From Paenibacillus glacialis (GTDB lineage: Bacteria > Bacillota > Bacilli > Paenibacillales > Paenibacillaceae), in contig NZ_LVJH01000034.1 in assembly GCF_001637205.1 (NCBI RefSeq), forward strand, positions 32,911 to 96,910: DNA of 64,000 nt, written 5' to 3'. Made by a program: the position numbers and the translations under genes. This document shows, in pieces, positions 45,092-52,902 of this stretch. Every line of letters begins with the position of its first letter. Position 1 is the first letter of the stretch. The notes beneath the pieces are model-generated. The model ran no database searches. It was given only the letters and a program-made list of their open reading frames with translations, and had not been told where the DNA came from.

Positions 45092-45120
45092 TTGACCCTA
45101 TTTTTGAACAAGTCTACACT
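45092..45120 (+). promoter_or_regulatory. opuA promoter
   Basis: TTGACC (45092-45097) and TACACT (45115-45120) are 17 bp apart and 48 bp before the opuAA start, facing the operon. Confidence 0.55.
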
Positions 45121-45167
45121 ATATAAGTGCCATAAATTAGATACAGATGATTGAAAGGGGCATAAAG

Positions 45168-46367
45168 ATGCCAATTATAGAGGTCAAATCGTTAAGTAAA
45201 GTGTTCGGTAACGATCCGAAAAGGGCGTTTCCTTTACTAGCACAAGGTTGGTCTAAGGAACGTATTGCGAAAGAAACGAAATTAACAGTAGGGGTTAATC
45301 AGGTCAATTTCTCAATTGAAGCTGGTGAGATATTCGTTATTATGGGTTTGTCTGGTAGTGGGAAGTCAACAGTCGTTAGATTGTTGAATCGTCTTATTGA
45401 ACCGACAGCTGGACAAGTTCTTATTAATGGCAAGGACATTCTTCAAATGAATAAGGAAGAACTGCGACAAGTTCGACGTAAGACGATGAGCATGGTTTTT
45501 CAGAAATTTGCTCTATTTCCACATCGTACGATACTAGAGAATGTTGAATATGGATTAGAGGTACAAGGGGTAGGGAAAGAGGAACGAACTAAGAAAGCGA
45601 AGGAATCCTTAGCATTAGTTGGGTTGGGAGGTCTTGAAGACCGGAAACCGGATCAACTAAGTGGGGGGATGCAGCAACGTGTTGGACTCGCTCGAGGGTT
45701 GGCTAATGATCCTGATATTCTGTTGATGGATGAAGCCTTTAGTGCACTTGACCCACTTATTCGTAAGGATATGCAAGATGAATTACTTGAGCTGCAAGAG
45801 AACATGAAGAAGACGATCATATTCATCACGCATGACCTTGATGAGGCTCTACGTATTGGTGATCGGATTGCGTTGATGAAGGATGGATCGGTTGTTCAGA
45901 TTGGTACACCGGAAGAAATTCTGATGAACCCTGCGAATGCTTTTGTTGAGCGATTTGTCGAGAATGTAGATTTATCTAAAGTGCTCACGGCCGCTCATGT
46001 CATGATTCGTGCCGAGACGATATCCATGGACCGTGGGCCACGGGTCGCGTTACAACTGATGCGTGATCGAGGGATTTCAAACCTCTATGTTGTGGACAAA
46101 ACTCGTCAACTTTTAGGCGTTGTGACTGCAGAGGATGCGTTAGCAGCCATTAAGTCAGGACAGACGCTTGGGGAAATTATAATTCGTGATACACCGATTG
46201 TGTCTCCGGAAGTACTTCTTGCTGAGCTATTTGATGTTGTGAGTAGTGCCAAAATTCCTGTAGCCGTTATTGATGAACGCAAACGCTTAGTTGGTATTGT
46301 AATCAGAGGCGCTGTTCTTGCGGCATTAACTGGACATTCTGACGCGGAAGCAGGTGAAGCGAAATGA
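45168..46367 (+). CDS. opuAA: OpuAA/ProV glycine betaine ABC transporter ATPase
   Basis: About 399 residues from the ATG after GAAAGGGG. Walker A GLSGSGKST (60-68), signature LSGGMQQR, Walker B ILLMDEAFSALDP, switch FITHDLDEA. The C-terminal third carries two CBS domains (MIRAETISMDRGPRVALQLM and IRDTPIVSPEVLLAELFDVV), which sense ionic strength or c-di-AMP in OpuA-type transporters. Energises uptake of glycine betaine under osmotic stress. Overlaps opuAB by 4 bp. Confidence 0.95.
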   Translation: MPIIEVKSLSKVFGNDPKRAFPLLAQGWSKERIAKETKLTVGVNQVNFSIEAGEIFVIMGLSGSGKSTVVRLLNRLIEPTAGQVLINGKDILQMNKEELRQVRRKTMSMVFQKFALFPHRTILENVEYGLEVQGVGKEERTKKAKESLALVGLGGLEDRKPDQLSGGMQQRVGLARGLANDPDILLMDEAFSALDPLIRKDMQDELLELQENMKKTIIFITHDLDEALRIGDRIALMKDGSVVQIGTPEEILMNPANAFVERFVENVDLSKVLTAAHVMIRAETISMDRGPRVALQLMRDRGISNLYVVDKTRQLLGVVTAEDALAAIKSGQTLGEIIIRDTPIVSPEVLLAELFDVVSSAKIPVAVIDERKRLVGIVIRGAVLAALTGHSDAEAGEAK

Positions 46368-47200
46368 GTATACCTAAGATTCCAATTGGAGAATGGGTAG
46401 AGTCTCTGGAAGGTTGGTTGGAGACGAATTTTGAACCTTTTTTTGATGGTGTTAAGCTAGTGGTAGGTAGTGTCGTTGATGGGTTGGCAGATGGATTCAA
46501 CTTTTTCCCACCGCTAGTTGTGATCGCTATATTTACGGTCCTAGCCTTCTGGCTTGGAAGATACAGACTAGGAGCTTTTACGCTTTTAGGGTTGCTGCTG
46601 GTACTTAATTTAGGTTACTGGGAACATACCATGGATACGCTCGCGTTGGTGTTAACTGCTTCATTTATTTCAATTGTAGTAGGTGTGCCAATAGGCATTC
46701 TGTGTGCGGAGTACAAAAAAGTCCAGAGTGTGGTAACACCGATACTGGATTTGATGCAAACGATGCCGGCATTTGTGTATTTGTTGCCAGCGGTTGCTTT
46801 CTTCTCATTAGGTGTCGTACCGGGTGTAATCGCCTCAGTTATATTCTCCATTCCACCGACCATTCGATTAACCAGTTTAGCTATTCGTCAGGTTCCTGAG
46901 GATTTGGTAGAAGCAGCAGATGCTTTCGGATCAACAGGCATGCAGAAGTTAATCAAGGTACAGCTGCCGATTGCGATTCCGACCATTATGGCTGGAATTA
47001 ATCAGACGATTATGCTTTCACTATCGATGGTTGTTATTGCTTCGATGATCGGAGCACAAGGTGTCGGAGCGGATGTCTATAGAGCAGTGACGCAAGCGAA
47101 GACGGGTATGGGTACGGAAGCAGGTTTAGCCGTTGTCGTTCTTGCGATCATGTTGGATCGAATGACTCAGAAATTAGCTAAGAAGAATAAGAAGGAGTGA
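46364..47200 (+). CDS. opuAB: OpuAB/ProW glycine betaine ABC permease
   Basis: 278 residues, start ATGA overlapping opuAA. About six helices plus an N-terminal amphipathic region (IPIGEWVESLEGWLETNFEPFFDGVK). The EAA loop VEAADAFGSTGMQKLIKVQLPIAIPTIMAGINQTIM contacts the ATPase. Length equals B. subtilis OpuAB; the binding domain is not fused but encoded next. Confidence 0.95.
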   Translation: MSIPKIPIGEWVESLEGWLETNFEPFFDGVKLVVGSVVDGLADGFNFFPPLVVIAIFTVLAFWLGRYRLGAFTLLGLLLVLNLGYWEHTMDTLALVLTASFISIVVGVPIGILCAEYKKVQSVVTPILDLMQTMPAFVYLLPAVAFFSLGVVPGVIASVIFSIPPTIRLTSLAIRQVPEDLVEAADAFGSTGMQKLIKVQLPIAIPTIMAGINQTIMLSLSMVVIASMIGAQGVGADVYRAVTQAKTGMGTEAGLAVVVLAIMLDRMTQKLAKKNKKE

Positions 47201-47206
47201 TTCTAA

Positions 47207-48109
47207 TTGTTGATGAACAAGAAAATGAATATCCTGCTCGCTGCATTTATGGTCATGACTTTAGTACTTGCAGGTTGTTCAAGTAACAAGAACGCGAACA
47301 ATGCGGGTACCGAGAAGAGTAAAAAAATAAAGTTAGCCTATGTAGCATGGGATTCTGAAATCGCCAGTACGAATGTCGTGAAGGAAGTATTGGAGAGTAA
47401 ATTGAATTATAAGGTTGAGATGATACAGGTGGATGCTGGACCTATGTACGTTGGTGTTGCAGATGGTGCTGCTGATGCGATGGTAGCGGCGTGGTTGCCA
47501 AGCACACATGGCGAGATCTACTATGAGCCTAATAAGAACAAACTCGAGGATCTTGGACCGAATTTAAAAGGTACTAAACTTGGGTTGGTTGTTCCAGCCT
47601 ATATGGATATTAAATCGATTGAGGACTTAAAGAAAGAAGACGTAGGGAAATTAGTTGACCATACGATTACGGGAATTGAACCGGGTGCGGGTATCATGAC
47701 ACAGGCAGAGAATGCGGTCAAAGAATATGATCTGAACAACTGGAATGTTCTTGCAAGCTCCTCTGCTGCTATGGTGAAAGTACTTCAAGATGCTTACGCT
47801 AAAAAAGAACCAATTGTTGTTACAGGATGGACGCCACATTGGATGTTCGCTGATATGGATCTGAAATATCTTGAAGATCCCAAGAAAGTATTCGGTGAAA
47901 GTGAAGAGATCCATACACTGGTGCGTTTAGGACTGAAAGAAGATCAACCTAAAGCCTATCGTTTTCTTGATCAATTCGAGTGGACACCAGCAGATATGGA
48001 ATCTGTGATGGGTGATATAATGGAAGGCATGTCAGAAGAAGAAGCTGCTAAGAAATGGGTTGCTGCGAACGAAGCTAAGGTTAACGAATGGATTGCTGGA
48101 ATTGAATAA
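47207..48109 (+). CDS. opuAC: OpuAC glycine betaine-binding lipoprotein
   Basis: 300 residues counted from TTG 47207, which has the better spacing (9 nt) from GAAGGAG; ATG 47213 is the alternative. Lipobox LVLAGC tethers it. The OpuAC-type domain shows KKIKLAYVAWDSEIASTNVVKEVLE, a W-rich ligand pocket (AAWLPSTHGEIYY) and VTGWTPHWMFADMDLKYLEDPKK, with aromatic residues that cage the trimethylammonium group. Completes the importer; followed by a T-rich terminator. Confidence 0.95.
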   Translation: MLMNKKMNILLAAFMVMTLVLAGCSSNKNANNAGTEKSKKIKLAYVAWDSEIASTNVVKEVLESKLNYKVEMIQVDAGPMYVGVADGAADAMVAAWLPSTHGEIYYEPNKNKLEDLGPNLKGTKLGLVVPAYMDIKSIEDLKKEDVGKLVDHTITGIEPGAGIMTQAENAVKEYDLNNWNVLASSSAAMVKVLQDAYAKKEPIVVTGWTPHWMFADMDLKYLEDPKKVFGESEEIHTLVRLGLKEDQPKAYRFLDQFEWTPADMESVMGDIMEGMSEEEAAKKWVAANEAKVNEWIAGIE

Positions 48110-48137
48110 TTGTATAAAAATATATTTATGAATAATG

Positions 48138-48167
48138 GTGGGGGCGAATGCGTTCCCACTTTTTTTT
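48138..48167 (+). terminator. Terminator after opuAC
   Basis: GTGGG (48138-48142) pairs with CCCAC (48155-48159), then eight T residues. Confidence 0.8.
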
Positions 48168-48262
48168 CAAGAATCTTAACATATTTGCAAACTTTCTTAA
48201 ATGTAACTATAATAATTACAGTATGAATAATATATAAATATGGAGGACTAATCAAATGGAAG

Positions 48263-48502
48263 ATGGGTGTAGGTTCTATTCATTCAGCGGATGTTGCCTT
48301 GAAAGCTCTTGAGATAGGGATTCCACTTGTTGCATTGGGAAGAGAACTCATTATTGAACCTGATTGGGTGGAGAAGATAGAATCAGGTAGAGAAGCGGAT
48401 ATAAGAACGATATTAAGTATAGATGAACAGGAACTACTTGTCGTTCCAGGTCCATTATGGCATGCCATTGTAAGTAGACCTGGTTGGTTCCCTGTCGTTT
48501 AA
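48263..48502 (+). pseudogene. Old yellow enzyme (YqiG-like) C-terminal remnant
   Basis: 79 codons reading VGSIHSADVALKALEIGIPL, ALGRELIIEPDWVEKIESGR and LLVVPGPLWHAIVSRPGWFP, the last quarter of a NADH:flavin oxidoreductase (OYE family), including the phosphate-binding G-S and G-R motifs. The first 250-300 residues are missing. Upstream, TGGAGGA and an ATG at 48256 look like the original start, but they are out of frame with the tail. This suggests an internal deletion that fused the start region to the end of the gene. Probably non-functional. Confidence 0.8.
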
Positions 48503-48580
48503 TAGATGTAAATTCCGCTTATTCTTGTTAATATCAGAATAAGAATAAATGCCTGATATAGGCAAAGTAGGGGGATGGCT

Positions 48581-49282
48581 TTGAATAAATGGCTGAAGAC
48601 GATTCTATTTCTGGTGGGTTCGGTAGTCTTAACGAGACTCATACCCTTTAGTTATGTGTTTCGTACAGTAGACACCATGATTCATGAGTTCGGTCATGCG
48701 GTATTGACGTTGCTCACGTCGGGGAGGGTACTGGCTATTCAATTGAATGCAGATCATAGTGGTTCTACTTATTCAACGACGACATCAACCTGGTCGTCCA
48801 TGCTCGTTGGATTTGCTGGTTATACATTGGCGTCACTATGTGCGGTGCTATTGTTCTATTGGATGAGTAAACGCCGAGAAAAATGGGGATTGGTACTACT
48901 CACTACAATTGCAGTAGTCATGCTCATTATGTATGTGCATCAAGGGTATGGGGTGTTTTGGCTTGTGGGATTTATCGTACTGAACATCGTAATGATGTAT
49001 TTACCTCCTGCAGTCCACAATATCTATTACGGATTGCTAGCTTTTCTAACATTAGAGGAATCCGTATTAGGACCGTTCTATCTCGTTATACACTCCATCA
49101 CAGGTAAGGGAAGGGCAGGAGACGCTTCTAATCTTGCCTCATGGACATCGGTACCTGCCGTATTCTGGGCGCTGTTATTTCTAACCTTCTCCCTTGTTTG
49201 TGCCAAGATTGCCTTCTCATTGTTCTTTGACAGACGACAATCTTCACGAGGGAAAGAGTCTACCCACACTTTTTCTTTATAA
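48581..49282 (+). CDS. M50-family membrane metallopeptidase-like protein
   Basis: About 233 residues, starting at TTG 48581 (GTAGGGGG about 6 nt before; ATG 48575 abuts that site). The zinc motif HEFGH (MIHEFGHAVLTLLTSGRV) lies in the first third, followed by AIQLNADHSGST and five or six transmembrane helices. It fits the M50B-like group (PF13398), often annotated as M50 family metallopeptidase, whose substrates are unknown. It stands alone and ends at a strong terminator. Confidence 0.85.
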   Translation: MNKWLKTILFLVGSVVLTRLIPFSYVFRTVDTMIHEFGHAVLTLLTSGRVLAIQLNADHSGSTYSTTTSTWSSMLVGFAGYTLASLCAVLLFYWMSKRREKWGLVLLTTIAVVMLIMYVHQGYGVFWLVGFIVLNIVMMYLPPAVHNIYYGLLAFLTLEESVLGPFYLVIHSITGKGRAGDASNLASWTSVPAVFWALLFLTFSLVCAKIAFSLFFDRRQSSRGKESTHTFSL

Positions 49283-49300
49283 ATGAATTAATAAGTTTTC

Positions 49301-49337
49301 ACGAACTCAGTATGATTTATGCTGAGTTCGTTTTTTG
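49301..49337 (+). terminator. Terminator after the M50 gene
   Basis: ACGAACTCAG (49301-49310) and CTGAGTTCGT (49322-49331), then TTTTT. Confidence 0.88.
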
Positions 49338-49368
49338 TTATAAGCATATTGGTGGTAAGATCTAAATT

Positions 49369-49728
49369 TTACATTTTCATTGACAATGTTTGGATTAGAT
49401 GATAAATCCCCTCGGGGGAAGTCTTTTCGCTGATCCCGATGCCGCTGATCAGTTGGCGGATAGTTTGAGATACGTACGTGTGAATGGGAAGCGAATGGGT
49501 TTTGTCCGAGAGGAGTACATAGCATTTATCAAAAACTTCCCTGAACTCGGACAGCGCACCGATCGGAAGATGAACCGGACTGGTATCCATCTCGTACATG
49601 CGAATGAAGGCATCTACATGGTCACCCAGAAGATGAAACCAGTAAATACTCCATGGTGTATGGGTGGAAGCCCCATATCGCTGTGGCGTGTTGGCGGGAA
49701 TGACGTAGCATATTATCTTTAGGCACAA
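49369..49728 (-). pseudogene. AraC-family regulator, N-terminal domain remnant
   Basis: 119 codons on the minus strand with a poor TTG start and no ribosome site. IPANTPQRYGASTHTPWSIY followed by WFHLLGDHVDAF is the AraC-type cupin arm (PxxxHxY and PW-x-x-[YH]-W motifs). A dimerisation region follows (LSDKTHSLPIHTYVSQTIRQL). The frame ends just where the DNA-binding helix-turn-helix pair should begin; none is visible in other frames nearby. Both the first strands and the whole HTH are missing, so it is a decayed gene. Confidence 0.7.
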
Positions 49729-49926
49729 CGATATCGTAAATGGCTATGTATGGACTTAGAATAAGAGAGGGTTGGTTAGGAATCATTCTGAACACCGCCT
49801 GAAATAGATAGCTAAATTATACAAAAAAGAGGCATCTATCGCACGAATATATAGTGCAAAGTATGTCTCAAATCCATAATCCATACTTGCAGATAATAAG
49901 TTCTAATGTACGAAGTAGCGCAGGTG

Positions 49927-50077
49927 ACGGAATTGTCCTGAAGAAGCGTAAGCGTTCGCCTACAAGATTTCCGTAGGAAAGCTACATCGAAAGCATATGT
50001 TTGCCCTCTGATTTCAACCGCCATGAGGTATATAATCAAGAAATCGGAGGGCAACAGCGATCGGAAGGACAATCCGT
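49927..50077. repeat. Nested inverted-repeat element, possible MITE or structured RNA
   Basis: Outer arms ACGGAATTGTCCT (49927-49939) and AGGACAATCCGT (50066-50077) pair with one bulge. Inside are CCTAC/GTAGG near 49959-49976 and a long arm pair at 49998-50015 and 50040-50056. The 24-nt apical part contains TATATAAT. No coding frame stands out. The architecture suggests a dispersed intergenic repeat. The whole gap 49729-50342 holds no recognised gene. Confidence 0.55.
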
Positions 50078-50086
50078 TATCGTAGC

Positions 50087-50151
50087 GGCCTCCTACACAA
50101 ATGCGTGTGGACTTTTTCAGAGGCCTCGAATTGAAATCGGGTCCTTTTTTT
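50087..50151 (+). terminator. Possible hairpin/terminator after the repeat element
   Basis: GGCCTC (50087-50092) and GAGGCC (50120-50125) enclose a CACA/TGTG pair; seven T residues follow at about 50144-50151, some distance away. Confidence 0.4.
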
Positions 50152-50342
50152 CAAGTACTAGTTTGTCTAGGTGTTGAATCTTAAGCATGAATATTCAATT
50201 TTATTCCTATTATGAAACTATCTGTTTGCTTTTCCTTTGCGCGTATATATAATAAGACTATCTTGAACAACGAAGGGACTGGACTATGCGCAGATATCAA
50301 TATTTTTAATCCAACTATAACAATATAATGGAGGTAAAACTA

Positions 50343-50873
50343 TTGATTACAGAATTACACACGGAAAGGCTACATTTAAGAAAAATGGAAGTGTCAGATT
50401 CGTCGAGCTTATTTCAAATATGGTCTGATCCAGATGTGATTAGGTTCATGAATATAAGTTCTTTCAGTGATGAAAACCAGGCAAAAGGCATGATTGAACT
50501 TCTTGATGAACTTGCTCAATGTAACAAAGCTGTTCGTTTCGCTATTATTGAATTAGAATCTAATAAAATTATTGGTTCTTGTGGTTATAACTCCTTAGAT
50601 TTTGACAATGGAAGAGCAGAAATTGGTTATGACATCGCTAAAGCATTTTGGGGCAAAGGATATGCTTCAGAAGCCATCTGCTCCTTGTTAGATTACGCAT
50701 TCTCATGTTTAAAACTAAATCGAATTGAAGCAAAAGTTGAACCCGAAAACGTGAATTCGATAAATGTTTTACAAAAATTGAACTTTAAGTTTGAGGGAAC
50801 ACTAAGGCAGTGTGAGCGATCAAAAGGAAAGTTTATCGATCTTCATATGTATTCAAAACTAATAACAGATTGA
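50343..50873 (+). CDS. GNAT acetyltransferase, RimJ/RimL type
   Basis: 176 residues from TTG 50343, 8 nt after GGAGG; the ATG at 50328 lies inside that region. The N-terminus LHTERLHLRKMEVSD, acetyl-CoA loop EIGYDIAKAFWGKGYASEAI and NRIEAKVEPENVNSINVLQKLNFKFEG place it in the Acetyltransf_3 group. It may acetylate protein N-termini, peptides or antibiotics; substrate unknown. Followed by a 12-bp hairpin. Confidence 0.88.
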   Translation: MITELHTERLHLRKMEVSDSSSLFQIWSDPDVIRFMNISSFSDENQAKGMIELLDELAQCNKAVRFAIIELESNKIIGSCGYNSLDFDNGRAEIGYDIAKAFWGKGYASEAICSLLDYAFSCLKLNRIEAKVEPENVNSINVLQKLNFKFEGTLRQCERSKGKFIDLHMYSKLITD

Positions 50874-50883
50874 TTCAATTTTT

Positions 50884-50915
50884 TAGCCTATATTTCACAG
50901 AAATATAGGCTATTT
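50884..50915 (+). terminator. Terminator after the GNAT gene
   Basis: TAGCCTATATTT (50884-50895) and AAATATAGGCTA (50901-50912), perfect 12 bp with a 5-nt loop, then TTTC. Confidence 0.75.
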
Positions 50916-50966
50916 CGCTTAGTTCCAGATCCATTATGGCAAGCCATATTAACTTCTTCATTCAGG

Positions 50967-50990
50967 CCGACAAAAAAGTCGGTCTTTATT
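50967..50990 (+). terminator. Second small hairpin downstream of the GNAT gene
   Basis: CCGAC (50967-50971) and GTCGG (50978-50982) around six A residues, then TCTTTATT. The stretch just before (50919-50957) encodes an old-yellow-enzyme-like scrap; the rest of the gap to 51174 shows nothing else. Confidence 0.55.
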
Positions 50991-51174
50991 GTCGTATCAA
51001 CAAGAGGCTACGTAGAAGCGTGCTCAGTTCCATTTAGTTGTCATAAAATGTCTACAATTGATATTTGTATCTTCCACATGTATAGCTCTATTGAGTCATG
51101 TCCTATTCTCTAAAGAAAGTTATGCTTGGAGTAGAAATGAAGAGATTGTTATTTACTCTTAAAGGAGAAGAAAC

Positions 51175-52014
51175 ATGACATACAAGCAGATTAAATGGAT
51201 GATTTTATTTATACCTACAGTAACACTTGGTGTATGGGAATATGTCAGACATGAGTATTTGTTATCCTACATATCCATGGAAATTGGCAACTGGATTACT
51301 CCCTTAATTGTCTATGTGCTAAGTATAACGTTGTTGAATAAACTCTTTCACATGCTGGAGCGGATTCAACGGGAATTGGAGCACGAACGAGCAGCTAAAA
51401 GTGCACTTGAAGCAAGGGAAAAATTGGCCATAGAGCTTCATGATGGTATTGCACAATCACTTTTTTTACTGTCAGTAAAGGTAGATCGATTGGAAGTTCA
51501 TGAAGAACGGGAGCATCACCTTCAGGAGGTCTATACAATTAGAAAGACTGTTCACGAAGTGAACTGTTATGTTCGTCAGGCTATTGCCAATTTAAGATAC
51601 GACCCCGCAGCAGATGAGGCACTTATATCTAACGAATCCCTGGATAATAAAGTACGGAGAATGGCTGATGAAGTATTTCTTGATATGGATGTGGATTGGA
51701 GCATTCCCGATTATGCACTAAACCCGAAAGAAAAGGTAGAGCTTCTTGCCTGTATCCAAGAGGCCATCGTGAATATTGAGAAACACGCGGTGGCATCAAA
51801 AGGGTGGATACACGGAGAAGGAGACGAATACAGCTGGAAAGTAACAATTAAAGATAATGGTAAAGGATTTGAGATGGATCAATTCCAACCTAAGGATCGA
51901 TATGGATTAAATATTATGAAGGAAAGAACTGAAAATATGAACTGGAGATTGCAGTTAGAAAGAGATCATCAATACACTATTGTCGAATTGACCAAAGAGG
52001 GTGAAATAGGATGA
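51175..52014 (+). CDS. Sensor histidine kinase, NarL/LiaS-type (HisKA_3)
   Basis: 279 residues. Two N-terminal transmembrane helices (about 8-20 and 40-58) with a short outer loop, a coiled linker, then the phosphoacceptor His89 in LAIELHDGIAQSLF. The ATPase part has the N box (EAIVNIEKHA), G1 (IKDNGKGFEM) and YGLNIMKERTENM. The tiny sensor loop implies membrane sensing or a partner. Overlaps its regulator by 4 bp; the nos accessory genes follow, so it may control them. Confidence 0.9.
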   Translation: MTYKQIKWMILFIPTVTLGVWEYVRHEYLLSYISMEIGNWITPLIVYVLSITLLNKLFHMLERIQRELEHERAAKSALEAREKLAIELHDGIAQSLFLLSVKVDRLEVHEEREHHLQEVYTIRKTVHEVNCYVRQAIANLRYDPAADEALISNESLDNKVRRMADEVFLDMDVDWSIPDYALNPKEKVELLACIQEAIVNIEKHAVASKGWIHGEGDEYSWKVTIKDNGKGFEMDQFQPKDRYGLNIMKERTENMNWRLQLERDHQYTIVELTKEGEIG

Positions 52015-52670
52015 CGCACACCCGTGTCTTGGTCGTGGACGATAGCTCTCATGCAAGAGAGGCTATATGTGACATATTGTCGATGGATAAGAGCTTTGAA
52101 GTTATTGGAGTTGTGACCAGTGGTCAACAGGCCATTGAATTTACAGAACAGTGGCTTCCGGATTTAATACTGATGGATATTCAAATGCCGGTTATGGATG
52201 GGCTAGAGGCAACCCAACGGATAAAGCTTATGTTACCGTATGTCAAAATCGTAATGATCACCGTGTCGGATGATATGATTCATCTGCTTGAGGCGTTAAA
52301 ACGAGGGGCGCAAGGATATCTTCTGAAAAATCTTGAACCTTCGACCTGGCTAAAATACCTTCAATCTATTGTAAATGAAGAAGCACCCTTGAGCCGAGAG
52401 GTGGCTTATCAGATATTAAGAGACGTTTCCTTAACAGAGAAAAGAGAACCGAGTGTTCGACTAACATCGAGAGAACAGGATATTTTAAATGGTGTTGCTG
52501 CTGGCTGGACCAATAAAGAAATTTCTGAAAAATACAGTATTTCCGAGTATACCGTGAAGAATCATTTAAAAAATATATTGAAGAAGCTACAAGTGCAAAA
52601 TCGCGTACAACTTACCAGATACGCCTTAGAACAGGGGCTTATTCCGGACGATAACAAATGGACGGAATAA
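52011..52670 (+). CDS. NarL/LuxR-family response regulator
   Basis: 219 residues. Receiver with phosphoacceptor Asp56 in LILMDIQMPVMDG and acidic pair VVDDS; C-terminal LuxR helix-turn-helix LTSREQDILNGVAAGWTNKEISEKYSISEYTVKNHLKNIL. ATGA overlap with the kinase gene shows translational coupling. Likely target is the downstream nosDLYF cluster, 158 bp away; this is inference from position. A direct repeat AGCTATAT lies in the intervening gap. Confidence 0.92.
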   Translation: MTHTRVLVVDDSSHAREAICDILSMDKSFEVIGVVTSGQQAIEFTEQWLPDLILMDIQMPVMDGLEATQRIKLMLPYVKIVMITVSDDMIHLLEALKRGAQGYLLKNLEPSTWLKYLQSIVNEEAPLSREVAYQILRDVSLTEKREPSVRLTSREQDILNGVAAGWTNKEISEKYSISEYTVKNHLKNILKKLQVQNRVQLTRYALEQGLIPDDNKWTE

Positions 52671-52827
52671 GCTTTCTGTGAATGCTACAAATTAGACACA
52701 ATTCCTTCAAGACTATAGCTATATCGAGCTATATGGAAAAAATAGCTTATTAGGTACACTTAAATATAAATGATAACGCTTTTAATAATCCCTCGGGACA
52801 GCCAATAAAGCAGAGGAGGAATCCACT

Positions 52828-52902
52828 TTGAAAGGAAATTTTTTATTTGATGTCTGGTGGCGACATTCGGGAGTCCTATCGACGGTAGCGCCACAAGAAT
52901 GA
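52828..52902 (+). CDS. 24-codon upstream ORF / possible leader peptide
   Basis: TTG start 8 nt after a perfect AGGAGG (52814-52819). It encodes MKGNFLFDVWWRHSGV followed by LSTVAPQE, and its stop overlaps the ATG at 52899 (ATGA). No family. It may be a coupling leader that loads ribosomes for nosD, or the scar of a removed gene such as nosZ; the peptide resembles neither end of NosZ that I know. The intergenic region before it (52671-52827) also holds an imperfect cre-like site near 52770. Confidence 0.45.
   Translation: MKGNFLFDVWWRHSGVLSTVAPQE

Noticed and set aside
49399..49722. Plus-strand 107-codon frame
   Set aside because: It is the antisense of the AraC remnant, with no ribosome site or recognisable domain.
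52770..52785. cre box upstream of the nos cluster
   Set aside because: Two mismatches at conserved positions; kept only as a note.
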